Shown piece by piece: positions 8,743-17,220 of a stretch of 64,000 bases of DNA (the stretch's first letter is position 1; every line of letters begins with the position of its first letter). The notes under the pieces are model-generated. The model did not search any database and was not told where the DNA came from. It saw only the letters and a list, made by a program, of their open reading frames with translations. The DNA is from Glaciecola sp. XM2 (GTDB lineage Bacteria > Pseudomonadota > Gammaproteobacteria > Enterobacterales > Alteromonadaceae). The stretch spans positions 1-64,000 of the forward strand of contig NZ_JAHEOJ010000024.1 of the NCBI RefSeq assembly GCF_018595715.1, in the 5' to 3' direction. The position numbers and the translations under genes are program-made.

Positions 8743-9699
8743 ATGAAAAACGAACTCAGTCATAGCACAACCACATCACACGAATCACAACACACCAGCC
8801 AAACTGGTGAGAATATCCTGATAGCAGATTGCGATGGGTCGCGAACCTATTCCATTCTTGCCTCTTATAACTGTGTTGAGAGTACCACGCTGTCTTGTAG
8901 TCTAATGGTGATCAAAAACGTCTTGCAAGAAGCGACCTTACCCGATTTGATGATTATCAGTTTAGATTGCACGCACATTAATGGATTACAATTACTTCGC
9001 GACGTTAAGAAAAACCCAAAGACTGCGCATATTCCGGTAATTGTCGTTAGCGAAACCGAAGATACAAAAGAGCGCCTAATGGCATTTCAAATGGGCTGTA
9101 TCGATTATTTGACCAGCGAGCTAGCTGCAATCGAAATCCATGCGCGTATTGTTGCTCACTTAAACGCTAGCCATACGCTTCATAAGCATATGCGCCTTGC
9201 TTATTTGGATGAGTTAACCGGTTTAATGAATCGCCGTGCATATAATTTAGCGTTGGAAAACGAATGGGCTCGCTGCCGCCGTGCACAAAAGCCCATTAGC
9301 TTGATGATTGTCGACATTGACAACTTCAAGCATTTTAATGACGCTTATGGTCATGACAAAGGCGATGAGTTAATAAAGCTTGTAGCCGACATTATGCAAA
9401 ATAAATGCAAACGTGCCACTGATATTGTTGCACGCTATGGTGGTGATGAGTTTGTGTTTTTGCTTCCAAACAGCAACAGCGATAAAGCGGAAGAATTAGC
9501 GAATGTGTTGCTAAAAGAAGTACATGATGTATCGCGCAAAAAGCTCGGCAATAACGTACACGTACCCTTTAGCGTAAGCCTTGGTATTTCAGCTATGATC
9601 CCAGGGCGCGACCAGTTTCCCAAAACACTGTTTTATCGAGCTGACAAAGCCTTGTATGAAGCTAAACAGCTGGGCAAAAATAAATGGTGCTCATTATAA
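8743..9699 (+). CDS. Diguanylate cyclase with a degenerate receiver domain
   Basis: The 318-residue cytoplasmic protein has a REC-like domain (about 24-140) and a GGDEF domain (about 150-318). The active-site motif RYGGDEFVF is intact at 231-239, with substrate residues DIDNFKHFND around 191-200 and an RATD inhibitory I-site at 224-227. It should make c-di-GMP with product inhibition. The receiver half has lost key residues: by alignment to CheY spacing, Ser73 sits at the phosphoacceptor Asp position, Ser125 replaces the conserved Lys, and Ser103 keeps the Thr/Ser position. It therefore probably cannot be phosphorylated in the usual way and may act as a dimerisation or ligand/protein-binding module. 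No partner histidine kinase adjoins. Confidence 0.93.
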   Translation: MKNELSHSTTTSHESQHTSQTGENILIADCDGSRTYSILASYNCVESTTLSCSLMVIKNVLQEATLPDLMIISLDCTHINGLQLLRDVKKNPKTAHIPVIVVSETEDTKERLMAFQMGCIDYLTSELAAIEIHARIVAHLNASHTLHKHMRLAYLDELTGLMNRRAYNLALENEWARCRRAQKPISLMIVDIDNFKHFNDAYGHDKGDELIKLVADIMQNKCKRATDIVARYGGDEFVFLLPNSNSDKAEELANVLLKEVHDVSRKKLGNNVHVPFSVSLGISAMIPGRDQFPKTLFYRADKALYEAKQLGKNKWCSL

Positions 9700-9782
9700 T
9701 TTCACCAAAACTCGATTGCTTATTGGCAAAGCACGCCAATTCTCTTATGCTCATATTAGTTGAATAATAATAAGGGAAACAC

Positions 9783-10136
9783 ATGAACGAACCAATCAAT
9801 GAACAAGGAACCGACTCATCGTCGATGGTAAAGCTAGTCTATATTCTTTATCTAGCAAGCATCGTAGTCGGCTTAACAGGTCTTATTGGCGTAATCGTTG
9901 CCTACGTAAACAAGAATGAAAGTGCACCTTGGCTACAGTCGCACTATCAGTTTCAAATAAGGACGTTTTGGATTGGCGTATTGTTTACCTTCATTGGCAT
10001 CTTAACTACATTTATCTTAATCGGCTTTTTAATCCTGTTTTTTGTCGTGATTTGGATGATCATTCGATGTGTCAAAGGCCTGCAAACTCTCGATAAGCAG
10101 CAAGCACATCCTAACCCAACGACTTGGTTGTTTTAA
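9783..10136 (+). CDS. DUF4870-like small membrane protein
   Basis: The 117-residue protein has three predicted transmembrane helices (LVYILYLASIVVGLTGLIGVIVAYV, FWIGVLFTFIGILTTFILI and FLILFFVVIWMIIRCVKGL) and the motif SAPWLQSHYQFQIRTFW between the first and second. This arrangement fits DUF4870-type proteins, small inner-membrane proteins of unknown function. A good ribosome site (AAGGGAAAC) precedes the ATG. It follows the GGDEF gene by about 80 bp on the same strand and might be read through from it. An imperfect hairpin near 10152-10177 separates it from the convergent CIA30 gene. Confidence 0.8.
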   Translation: MNEPINEQGTDSSSMVKLVYILYLASIVVGLTGLIGVIVAYVNKNESAPWLQSHYQFQIRTFWIGVLFTFIGILTTFILIGFLILFFVVIWMIIRCVKGLQTLDKQQAHPNPTTWLF

Positions 10137-10175
10137 CAAGATACATATCCACAAAAGACCTTGCATTTAGGCCTT

Positions 10176-10787
10176 TTATTGAGCGTTGGATGCCAGTTGC
10201 ATTTGCGACTGCGCAATACTGAATACTTGTAATTCAAAGTTACCAGGTGCTTTTTCAGCAAGCATAAAGCCCATCTGACTAATATCGCTAAAGGATAGTG
10301 CGGGCATGCCACGCACTAGCCTGCCTCTAAACTGTGGTGTGAAATCACTTAGCTCAAAAGTAAAGCTTTGCTCCTCACCTTTGGTTGTTTGAAACGATGT
10401 GACATAGGCAACGCCGTCCATTCTGCGGTTTGTACGCAACCTAAACTGATATTGACGGCCATCTCCCATCACTTTAATTTGCAGAGGGTTACTTGGTAGC
10501 CATGTCTTGTTATTGTAAACGCGACGCACAGAAGCAAAGCCACCGTTATTCTCAAGAGACAAATAACCTTCAAACACCAGATGGTCTTTTTCGATATCGA
10601 TTCGAGCACGCGAGCGACCGCCCATGACGGTGTCGTTAACAATAACCCAGTTGTCGAGCTCTGACTTTTCTGTAAACGCGATTTCCTGCATAGTTTGTGT
10701 GTCTTGTATTTGGACCTGTTGTGCTTGGCTTGGTGATGTTACAAGCAAAAAGGCGCTGCATAACAGCATCCGTTTGATATAAGGCAT
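10176..10787 (-). CDS. CIA30-family exported protein
   Basis: The 203-residue protein has a signal peptide (MPYIKRMLLCSAFLLVTSPSQA) and one CIA30/NDUFAF1-type jelly-roll domain: WVIVNDTVMGGRSRARI, GYLSLENNGGFASVRR, QYQFRLRTNR and the closing ISQMGFMLAEKAPGNFELQVFSI are characteristic. The eukaryotic relative assists complex I assembly. Bacterial exported versions are of unknown role and more probably bind a ligand such as a carbohydrate. No respiratory gene is nearby, so I do not transfer the complex I function. Confidence 0.85.
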   Translation of the reverse strand: MPYIKRMLLCSAFLLVTSPSQAQQVQIQDTQTMQEIAFTEKSELDNWVIVNDTVMGGRSRARIDIEKDHLVFEGYLSLENNGGFASVRRVYNNKTWLPSNPLQIKVMGDGRQYQFRLRTNRRMDGVAYVTSFQTTKGEEQSFTFELSDFTPQFRGRLVRGMPALSFSDISQMGFMLAEKAPGNFELQVFSIAQSQMQLASNAQ

Positions 10788-10896
10788 CGGTTTCTCCGCA
10801 AAGTGATGATACTTATAATCGATTGCCTTGCTATTTGTTCACTCTGCGCTTTTTTAGAGAGTAGACTTTTGTTTACGTTTTAAGCCAGCATGACCT

Positions 10897-11487
10897 TTAA
10901 CTTGCGGTGTTTGCTAAAGAGTTCATCGGCTGATTCACACTGCTTAGCACTAACTGCGAGCCAAGCAAAGAGATTAAGCAATACGCGACAAAAAAGTAAA
11001 AACCTTGCCCAACCATAGAGAGCATTTGCGTACTAATTTCAAAGTCTATGGTGAACCCGAAAAACGATAACTGATGTTGCTCTTGATTATCTGTGTGGTT
11101 TGTTGAAAGCACCGCTAAAAACACCGCCACCACAAACACATCTGCCATAGACCATTTGCCAATAGCGGCAACAAACGCGCTTATCTTGCGCTGCATTCGC
11201 TTTGTTTTAGCGAACAGCACGAAAACAATCGCACTTGTTTTAAAGATCGGAATGACGATAGAAAAGATAAAAATGAGGGCAGATACCAAGTATCTATTTT
11301 GCTCCCATAGCTCTGTCACTGTGGTAATAATAGACAGTTCTTGATTGATCAATCCCTGGTTAAACCCATTGCCTGCAACACCTAAGTTCATATCCATGCT
11401 TAATTGAAACATAGGAAGATAGACTCCTGGGATAAAACAAGCAATCGCAATAACGGTGAGACCAAAACCCACGTATTTTTGAAACAA
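10897..11487 (-). CDS. Paraquat-inducible protein A (PqiA) domain membrane protein
   Basis: The protein is about 197 residues with four transmembrane helices and one PqiA domain. Key stretches are CFIPGVYLPMFQLS after helix 1, LIFIFSIVIPIFKTSAIVFVLF and the family signature GKWSMADVFVVAVFLAVLS. PqiA/YebS proteins work with MCE-domain PqiB/YebT in lipid transport between membranes, but no MCE gene is beside it, and this is a single rather than duplicated PqiA domain. I prefer the TTG at 11487 because GGAG lies eight bases upstream. An upstream TTG at 11565 would add 26 residues that do not look like the family. Confidence 0.85.
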   Translation of the reverse strand: MFQKYVGFGLTVIAIACFIPGVYLPMFQLSMDMNLGVAGNGFNQGLINQELSIITTVTELWEQNRYLVSALIFIFSIVIPIFKTSAIVFVLFAKTKRMQRKISAFVAAIGKWSMADVFVVAVFLAVLSTNHTDNQEQHQLSFFGFTIDFEISTQMLSMVGQGFYFFVAYCLISLLGSQLVLSSVNQPMNSLANTAS

Positions 11488-11708
11488 AATGACTACTCCA
11501 AATATGCTATCTTTGCGATTTTGAGCATAAGGTCTGACGCTCGTGAGGTAAAGTAGCACCTTCAAATTCCTTGATATTTACTGTATCAAAAGATTTCAAA
11601 CCTATTTTCCTGATTAACCTTTCGTGAAAATCGAGTAAATATGAGCGTTACACCATGTTACCTTCGTACCTATGATGTAATTCATCACTTTATACCTCAG
11701 GGACCAAC

Positions 11709-12848
11709 ATGACGTTCATTCAACAATCTCGCAATCTTTTCGTCAGCATCGCTGTATTAACAACGTTAGGCTGCGCTCAAACACCAGATATTGAAGTTTC
11801 ACAAAGCACAAATGCGTATACAACTTCGCTTGTAACCAACGGCATCGCTATCCCTTGGGGTATGACTTGGCTCAACGAAACAGACTTACTGGTAAGCGAT
11901 AAACTGGGCAGTTTGCGTATTGTCCGCAATGGGAAATTGCTCGAAGAACCCATTAGCGGACTTCCAGCAATCAGCATTAATGGTCAAGGCGGCTTACTTG
12001 ATGTCGAAGTAGACCCTAACTATGCGCAAAATGGTTGGATTTACTTCGCATATTCAGGTTTTGAAGGGGAATCTGAAGGGTTTAACACCTCTGTGATGCG
12101 CGCCCAATTAGAAAACATGGCACTGGTCAATCAGCAAGTCATTTTCGATGGAGAGCCTAACTCAGATAAGCGCCAGCACTTTGGTAGCCGCCTAAGCTTT
12201 GATAACGAAGGGTATCTGTATATTACGATCGGGGATCGAGGCGAGCGCGATATTCATCCGCAGCGATTAGACCGAGATGCGGGCAAAGTGCACAGAATTT
12301 ATCCTGATGGAAGCATTCCAAGCACCAACCCTTTTGTTGATAATGCTGATGCGAACAACTCCATTTATTCATACGGGCATCGCAACCCACAAGGCATGGC
12401 CGTTCATCCTGTTACTGGGAAGATATGGACGCATGAGCATGGACCTCGAGGTGGCGACGAAATCAACCTACTCCAAGCAGGGGCAAATTATGGATGGCCC
12501 ATCATCACCTTCGGACGCAACTACATTGGTACCGAAATCACCGACAAAACCGAAATGGAAGGCATGATGCAACCGCAATGGCAATGGACGCCTTCTATTG
12601 CGCCATCAGGCATGCTGTTTGTGACTAGTGACCGCTACCCACAATGGCAGGGTAAAATGTTAGTTGGCTCACTGAAGTTTGGCTATTTACTGTTAATGGA
12701 AATGGATGGGGAACAAGTTGTATCGCAATCTATCGCCCTAGAGGACGTGGGGCGCCTACGCAGCATTAGCCAAGGACCAGACGGGTACATTTATGTTGGA
12801 ACAGACGGGACGGGTATTTTTAAGATTGTTCCAAGGGATGCAGGCTAA
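11709..12848 (+). CDS. PQQ-dependent aldose sugar dehydrogenase-like lipoprotein
   Basis: The 379-residue lipoprotein has its lipobox at TTLGC (Cys22). The mature part is a six-bladed propeller of the soluble glucose/aldose dehydrogenase family (YliI/Asd type). The signatures AIPWGMTWL, NGQGGLLDVEVDPNY, GSRLSFDNEGYLYITIGDRG, GHRNPQGMAVHP and the calcium/PQQ-site segment HEHGPRGGDEINLLQAGANYGWP are present. The family oxidises aldoses in the periplasm with PQQ as cofactor. The E. coli homologue behaves this way only with added PQQ, and no pqq biosynthesis gene is in the window. It is a single gene with its own promoter region (11566-11708). Confidence 0.92.
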   Translation: MTFIQQSRNLFVSIAVLTTLGCAQTPDIEVSQSTNAYTTSLVTNGIAIPWGMTWLNETDLLVSDKLGSLRIVRNGKLLEEPISGLPAISINGQGGLLDVEVDPNYAQNGWIYFAYSGFEGESEGFNTSVMRAQLENMALVNQQVIFDGEPNSDKRQHFGSRLSFDNEGYLYITIGDRGERDIHPQRLDRDAGKVHRIYPDGSIPSTNPFVDNADANNSIYSYGHRNPQGMAVHPVTGKIWTHEHGPRGGDEINLLQAGANYGWPIITFGRNYIGTEITDKTEMEGMMQPQWQWTPSIAPSGMLFVTSDRYPQWQGKMLVGSLKFGYLLLMEMDGEQVVSQSIALEDVGRLRSISQGPDGYIYVGTDGTGIFKIVPRDAG

Positions 12849-12883
12849 AACCACCTCAGAGTAAAGCGACGTTTTCTAAGCAT

Positions 12884-13162
12884 TCAACTGCGCTTTACTC
12901 GTACCACTTTCATGTAATCAAACGACAACCCTGCGATTTCTTCGTCACACGGATAGTAGGTAAGGTTGACCTGCGCGCCCTTTAAAGATTGATATCGTTT
13001 TTTACGCTTATATTTAAAGGGTACGTCAAAGCCTTTGATCATCAAAGTATTCAACCACCAGTCTTCATCTTCTCGCTGCACGTGGGAAGCAACGGTCATT
13101 TGTTCGCTATGAATGAGTTTGTCATGACGTTCAAGTAATGATTTGACGGGTGATTTGGGCAT
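12884..13162 (-). CDS. Hypothetical basic protein
   Basis: The protein is 92 residues counted from the ATG at 13162 (109 from an upstream TTG at 13213, which has AGGAG ten bases before it). It is rich in Lys/Arg and aromatic residues: RHDKLIHSEQMTVASH, EDEDWWLNTLMIKGFDVPFKYKRKKRYQSLKG and YYPCDEEIAGLSFDYMKVVRVKRS. No signal peptide or membrane segment is evident from the ATG start; the upstream start would add a short hydrophobic LLLLLS stretch. I do not recognise a named domain. It looks like a conserved small gammaproteobacterial protein rather than a chance ORF because of its length and residue composition. It converges with the sugar dehydrogenase gene. Confidence 0.6.
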   Translation of the reverse strand: MPKSPVKSLLERHDKLIHSEQMTVASHVQREDEDWWLNTLMIKGFDVPFKYKRKKRYQSLKGAQVNLTYYPCDEEIAGLSFDYMKVVRVKRS

Positions 13163-13340
13163 TGAGTCGAAGTAACCTTTGCTATGATGTGACAAGAGAA
13201 GTAGGAGTATCAAAAACGCTAAGCTCCTGTGCGATGCATGAAAGCGCTAGCGTTAGTTTGTTAAAACTAAGAAGAAAACCCCTAACCGTTTCAACTTGCA
13301 CATTATAGGCGAACTTGGCGACTATGCCACCAAGAACGCA

Positions 13341-13508
13341 TTAACTTGCGACTTTTCTGCTCGCCAATATGCCTAAAGCAAATAAAAACAGCGGAAGTCC
13401 TGCGGGTGCGGAAACTGCATTTAATTGTCGCTCGGTGACGAATAAATCCACCTCAAAATCATAACCATTAGCGCTATCACGCAGGCCATCATCGTGCATC
13501 ATCATCAT
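13341..13508 (-). pseudogene. C-terminal remnant of a PEP-CTERM protein
   Basis: A 55-codon minus-strand frame (open to about 13549) ends in AVSAPAGLPLFLFALGILA followed by SRKVAS and a stop. This is a small Pro motif, a hydrophobic helix and a basic tail, the layout of a PEP-CTERM sorting signal. The preceding DSANGYDFEVDLFVTERQ resembles the end of an exported beta domain. There is no room for a signal peptide or full domain, since upstream stops close the frame within about 14 codons and the sigma-factor promoter follows. I read it as the leftover 3' end of a decayed gene. Confidence 0.6.
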
Positions 13509-13587
13509 GAGAAAAATATTTACTTGTTTATAGACTAATATTTATGCAATTCTAATACGGCAGTAAAGGTTCAAGTGAGAAAGACAG

Positions 13588-14154
13588 ATGAAGAATGTGC
13601 CTCAGGCGGGCAGGTTAAGTGGACAAAGCAATGAAGACAATATAATTGCTAATGGGCTATTTAAAGATGCATATGACGCATTGTTAACCCTTGCCCGAAA
13701 CCAACGTCGCAGAGTAGGTCTCAGCGCAACAATGATGACACAAGATATTTTGCATAACTGTTTTCTCAAGCTCAGTGGAAAAACCATTTGGGAATCTGAA
13801 GAACAATTTATGCGCACTGCGAGCATAGCAATCCGTCAGGTAATAGTCGACCATGCTCGTAAAAAACTCACAATAAAACGCGGAAGCGGCAAACAAAATC
13901 TCACATATCAAGATAATCAAACCATCCTGCCCGAATACAACGAGACGGCTGAGCAAATATTGCTGATTAATGACCTATTAGAGCAACTCAAACAAAAACA
14001 GCCTCGACTAGCGAAAGTGGTAGATGCGAGGTATTTCGCTGGCTTGACCGAAGCTGAAACTGCGCTGGCCCTAGGCGTTTCCGATCGCACCATAAGACGG
14101 GATTGGCGCTTAGCCAAGGCGTGGCTAGCAGAAAAGTTAGAAGCTAGTATCTAA
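13588..14154 (+). CDS. ECF-type sigma factor (ECF43/Sig-70_X6-like)
   Basis: The 188-residue protein has a sigma-2 region (about 22-95; LARNQRRRV, DILHNCFLKLSG, RQVIVDHARKK) and a sigma-4 helix-turn-helix (about 125-185; ARYFAGLTEAETALALGVSDRTIRRDWRLAKAWL). It directs RNA polymerase to alternative promoters. The position that is usually the acidic D-A-E-D motif of sigma region 2 reads M50-T51-Q52-D53, with T48 nearby. ECF43-type factors such as Vibrio EcfP also lack these charges and are activated by phosphorylation of a Thr there by the kinase PknT. A Ser/Thr kinase gene lies convergently with overlapping stop codons, which fits such a pair. No anti-sigma factor gene adjoins. Confidence 0.9.
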   Translation: MKNVPQAGRLSGQSNEDNIIANGLFKDAYDALLTLARNQRRRVGLSATMMTQDILHNCFLKLSGKTIWESEEQFMRTASIAIRQVIVDHARKKLTIKRGSGKQNLTYQDNQTILPEYNETAEQILLINDLLEQLKQKQPRLAKVVDARYFAGLTEAETALALGVSDRTIRRDWRLAKAWLAEKLEASI

Positions 14155-16517
14155 GCTTTGTTTTTAGGTGCTACATCCACCGCTGCTAATTTTTGATGGA
14201 TATAACTGAGTTCCAAGTCCTTGCTGATGAGTTTAGAGTCGATAGGAAGTGAAAGATAACGCTGTTTCGCGGCATCGACACCGTCTAAATGTAAAGTGAC
14301 CAACGCTTCTGCCAATAACACTCGCTGGTGCATATTCGCCGATTTTTTCAGTCCGTTGATCTGCTCACTCAACTCTCCAATCAACCCCTTGGCATTTGGT
14401 CTACCCAACGACGCAAGGATTTCCGCATGATTGATATTAATTAGTATTGTGGTGTTAGAGTCTACACTACTGTATTTCTCGGCAAGCTCGCGCGCTTTGC
14501 CAGAAAGTAAAAGCGCTTGTTCAGCTTCTCCTGATATCATATGAATCTTCGCTTTAACGGAATACGCGATACCTAATTCGCGACTTTCCCCTTTATTGTC
14601 AAAGGCTGTTTGAATCACCCTATCGGCGAGAGTTTGCGCAGCATTCAAATCTTGTGTATGCCAGAGCTCAAAATTTGCTAAATTTAATAACCCCGTATCG
14701 GTCCCAGAGATTTCTAACAGTGGTTTTGCATCAATGATATTAACCACCTCTTTCATGGCTTGATATGCCGCAGCAAAATCTCCTCTAATTTGACGCATTT
14801 TTGAAGTCTGGTTCCAGAAGTACATTCTGATTTGGTCATTCTGTTCAACTTCAAGTCCTTTTAACAAAAGCGCTTCTGCGGCTAATACATCTTCCTCTGC
14901 GCGACTGATATTGGCTATTTGTGTTGCCGCTGCAATATGATCAGGTGATGCCGCTTCAAAGCTAGACGCTAACCACTTTTCAGTTTGACGCAATAAGGGT
15001 AAGGCATCAGCTTCTCGACCTACCGCCGAATATGTCACGGCAAGCAGCTGTCGAGCATACCCTAACAGTTCAGTTGGCCCATACTCGTCTGTCACCCAAG
15101 CTTGTAAAATTTCCATCGCGGTTAAGTAGTCATTACGAAACAAGAAATGCCGGCCTATGGCATAGCTCAAAAAGGCCGCCGTATTGGGATCATCATTTCG
15201 CAAATCGTATGCCTGTTGCCAGCGCTCTTTGAGTATTTTAGTTTGCCGGTCTACATCTGCTTCACCGCCAAACATAGACTGCAGAGTATCGGCATATGCA
15301 GACTGCGTTGCATGAAACAAATCCGCTCTACTCAAAAAGAACCTGGCACGTTCCAAATTAACTTGAGATTCACTGAGCGCAACATTAGCGCGCTCAGCCT
15401 CGCTCTGTGCATGCTGAGCAAAATTGATACTACTTGCCAACCCACCTGTTAAAGACAACAAAGCAATCAATGCAAATGCATTGGCAATGGGATAACGCTT
15501 GATAAATTTTACGGTGCGATAGAACCGTCCACCCTCGCGCGCAGAGACCGGATGACAGGATAAGAAAGCAGATATGTCATCGCACATCGAAGAAACCGAG
15601 CCATATCGATTTTCAGGCTCTAGAGCTATTGCCTTATTAACAATCGCAAGAAGGTCGGGTGACATATTAGCTGAGCTGTCAGCCTGCATACCGCCACTTT
15701 CCAATCTTGTTGGTCGTTTGCCAATAAGCATCTCATGTAAAAGCAAGCCGAGAGAAAATACGTCTGTTTGAACACTGGCCACCTCACCTTTTAATTGCTC
15801 TGGAGCCGCCGTTGCCAAACTGAAAGCGCCAGTGCCAGCAATATCATCATCAAGTGTAGATGCAATTCCAAAATCAATTAATCGCGTGTTTGATTGTTCA
15901 TCAACCAATACATTTTGAGGTTTTATATCACGGTGTAAGACTAACTGACCGTGGGCATGTGCGACTGATTTACATACTGATATGAACAACTGTAGTTTGG
16001 CATCTAGGTCAAGTTGATGCTTTGCAACATAATCGTCGATGGCAACTCCGTCAACAAACTCCATTGCCATGTAAGGACGACCATCGTCACTGGTGCCACC
16101 ATCAATGATTCGCGCAATGCCTGGGTGATTCATTAACGCTAAACGTCTGCGCTCTACTTCAAAAAGAGCCGCGCGCGATTCTGACATACCCTGAATAAGC
16201 TTTAAGGCAACGGTCTGCTCATATAATCCATCTGCGCGGCAGGCTTTATATACCTCACCCATCCCTCCGCGACCGAGATGCTGCATAATTTTCCATGAAC
16301 CAATTAGTGTCCCCGGCTCAAGCAATTCTTCATTACATGCTTGTTCACTTGCTGAGGTAGCTAAAAACCCTGTTGCATGTTGGGCGCGTTCAAGCAGTCT
16401 TTGGATATGAATTTGCTCTTGTGTGCCTTCAAATGAACTCAGGAAAGAGGTTAAAGCCTCTCCTTCTAACGTAAGCGCGTACTCCACTTTAGCCGCAATT
16501 TTTGCCCAATCAAGCAT
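14151..16517 (-). CDS. Membrane-anchored Ser/Thr protein kinase with C-terminal TPR-like sensor
   Basis: The kinase domain (about 75-330) contains LGRGGMGEVYKA (P-loop), VALKLI (Lys), HRDIKPQN, DFGIAS and APEQ, so it should be active. The segment IANAFALIALLSLTGGLASS at about 350 is a single transmembrane helix. The C-terminal ~400 residues are helical repeats of TPR style (YAIGRHFLFRNDYLTAMEIL, LLAVTYSAVGREADALPLL), predicted periplasmic. This is the PknB/Hanks-type architecture found next to ECF43 sigma factors. I chose ATG 16517 because AGGAG lies eight bases upstream; a GTG at 16526 adds three residues. Its stop overlaps that of the sigma factor on the other strand. It probably phosphorylates that sigma factor on an external cue (inference). 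Confidence 0.93.
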   Translation of the reverse strand: MLDWAKIAAKVEYALTLEGEALTSFLSSFEGTQEQIHIQRLLERAQHATGFLATSASEQACNEELLEPGTLIGSWKIMQHLGRGGMGEVYKACRADGLYEQTVALKLIQGMSESRAALFEVERRRLALMNHPGIARIIDGGTSDDGRPYMAMEFVDGVAIDDYVAKHQLDLDAKLQLFISVCKSVAHAHGQLVLHRDIKPQNVLVDEQSNTRLIDFGIASTLDDDIAGTGAFSLATAAPEQLKGEVASVQTDVFSLGLLLHEMLIGKRPTRLESGGMQADSSANMSPDLLAIVNKAIALEPENRYGSVSSMCDDISAFLSCHPVSAREGGRFYRTVKFIKRYPIANAFALIALLSLTGGLASSINFAQHAQSEAERANVALSESQVNLERARFFLSRADLFHATQSAYADTLQSMFGGEADVDRQTKILKERWQQAYDLRNDDPNTAAFLSYAIGRHFLFRNDYLTAMEILQAWVTDEYGPTELLGYARQLLAVTYSAVGREADALPLLRQTEKWLASSFEAASPDHIAAATQIANISRAEEDVLAAEALLLKGLEVEQNDQIRMYFWNQTSKMRQIRGDFAAAYQAMKEVVNIIDAKPLLEISGTDTGLLNLANFELWHTQDLNAAQTLADRVIQTAFDNKGESRELGIAYSVKAKIHMISGEAEQALLLSGKARELAEKYSSVDSNTTILININHAEILASLGRPNAKGLIGELSEQINGLKKSANMHQRVLLAEALVTLHLDGVDAAKQRYLSLPIDSKLISKDLELSYIHQKLAAVDVAPKNKA

Positions 16518-16684
16518 AAAAAACACTCCTTATGCCTATAATTTATACAAAGAGGGAAGTTATTCAAGCAGAATTTATCAACAGGGGGGAGGCTAGATAT
16601 CAAATAGAGCGCAGTTAGGACATGACAAACTTGTTGTTGCTGATGGATTAATTTAAGTGGTTTATCACAGATAACTTCCAAAAC

Positions 16685-16714
16685 AAAAAAGCCCCGAACA
16701 TTTCTGTTCAGGGC
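16685..16714 (-). terminator. Intrinsic terminator of the tRNA-Phe gene
   Basis: On the minus strand GCCCTGAACA-GAAA-TGTTCGGGGC forms a 10-bp stem with one G-U pair and a GAAA tetraloop, followed by six T. It begins 12 bases after the tRNA 3' end and is a textbook intrinsic terminator. Confidence 0.9.
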
Positions 16715-16725
16715 TTCTAGAATAA

Positions 16726-16801
16726 TGGTGCCTCGACCCGGGATCGAACCAGGGACACGCGGATTTTCAATCCGCTGCTCTACCAACTGAGCTATCGAGG
16801 C
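16726..16801 (-). tRNA. tRNA-Phe (anticodon GAA)
   Basis: The 76-nt minus-strand sequence folds as a cloverleaf: acceptor GCCTCGA/TCGAGGC with encoded ACCA end, D-arm TAGCTCAGTTGGTAGAGCA, anticodon arm GCGGA-TTGAAAA-TCCGC with anticodon GAA, variable loop, and T-arm CCTGG-TTCGATC-CCGGG. It matches bacterial tRNA-Phe closely. It stands alone, followed by a strong terminator. Confidence 0.97.
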
Positions 16802-16937
16802 ATGCACACGCGTTTCACTAAATCGCTGTGGACGCGTATTAAACGGATTTACACCCCTTAAGTCAATAGCTTTTTGCTAAAACGCAGGGATTTTTTGTGG
16901 TTTTGCTCTCCTAATAAGCAGTCTGCCCCCATTTTGT

Positions 16938-17210
16938 TTATTTTGTAGGCGGCACGTATCCTTCAATGCTTGGCTCAATTCCTTCGAATAAAAACGCAGT
17001 CATTTTTTCCTCCAAAAATTTACGATCCGCTTCATTCATCATATTAAGTTTTTTTTCGTTGATCAGCATGGTTTGTTTCTTTTGCCAGCCTGCAAACGCT
17101 TCTTTTGAAATGTTATCAAAGATACGTTTACCAACCTCACCCGGATACAATTGAAAATCCAGACCATCAGCCTCTTTTTTTAAATGTTCGCAATATACTG
17201 TTCTTGCCAT
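16938..17210 (-). CDS. yggX: YggX, Fe(2+)-trafficking / oxidative damage protection protein
   Basis: The 90-residue cytoplasmic protein is a clear Ygg[18 protein letters not shown] with the conserved Cys7, then [36 protein letters not shown] and a C-terminal helix ending IEGYVPPTK. It supports Fe-S cluster stability under oxidative stress. It lies directly downstream of mutY, whose product carries a 4Fe-4S cluster, 10 bp apart and in the same order as in E. coli, so the two form an operon. Confidence 0.96.
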   Translation of the reverse strand: MARTVYCEHLKKEADGLDFQLYPGEVGKRIFDNISKEAFAGWQKKQTMLINEKKLNMMNEADRKFLEEKMTAFLFEGIEPSIEGYVPPTK

Positions 17211-17220
17211 CTTCTCACCC

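Noticed and set aside
10176-10787. Complex I assembly role for the CIA30-domain protein
   Set aside because: The bacterial protein is exported and there are no nuo genes nearby; the name reflects fold only.
16466-16807. 113-residue minus-strand ORF beginning SIAQLVEQRIENPRVPGSIPGRG
   Set aside because: It is the translation of the tRNA-Phe gene and its flank, a common artefact.
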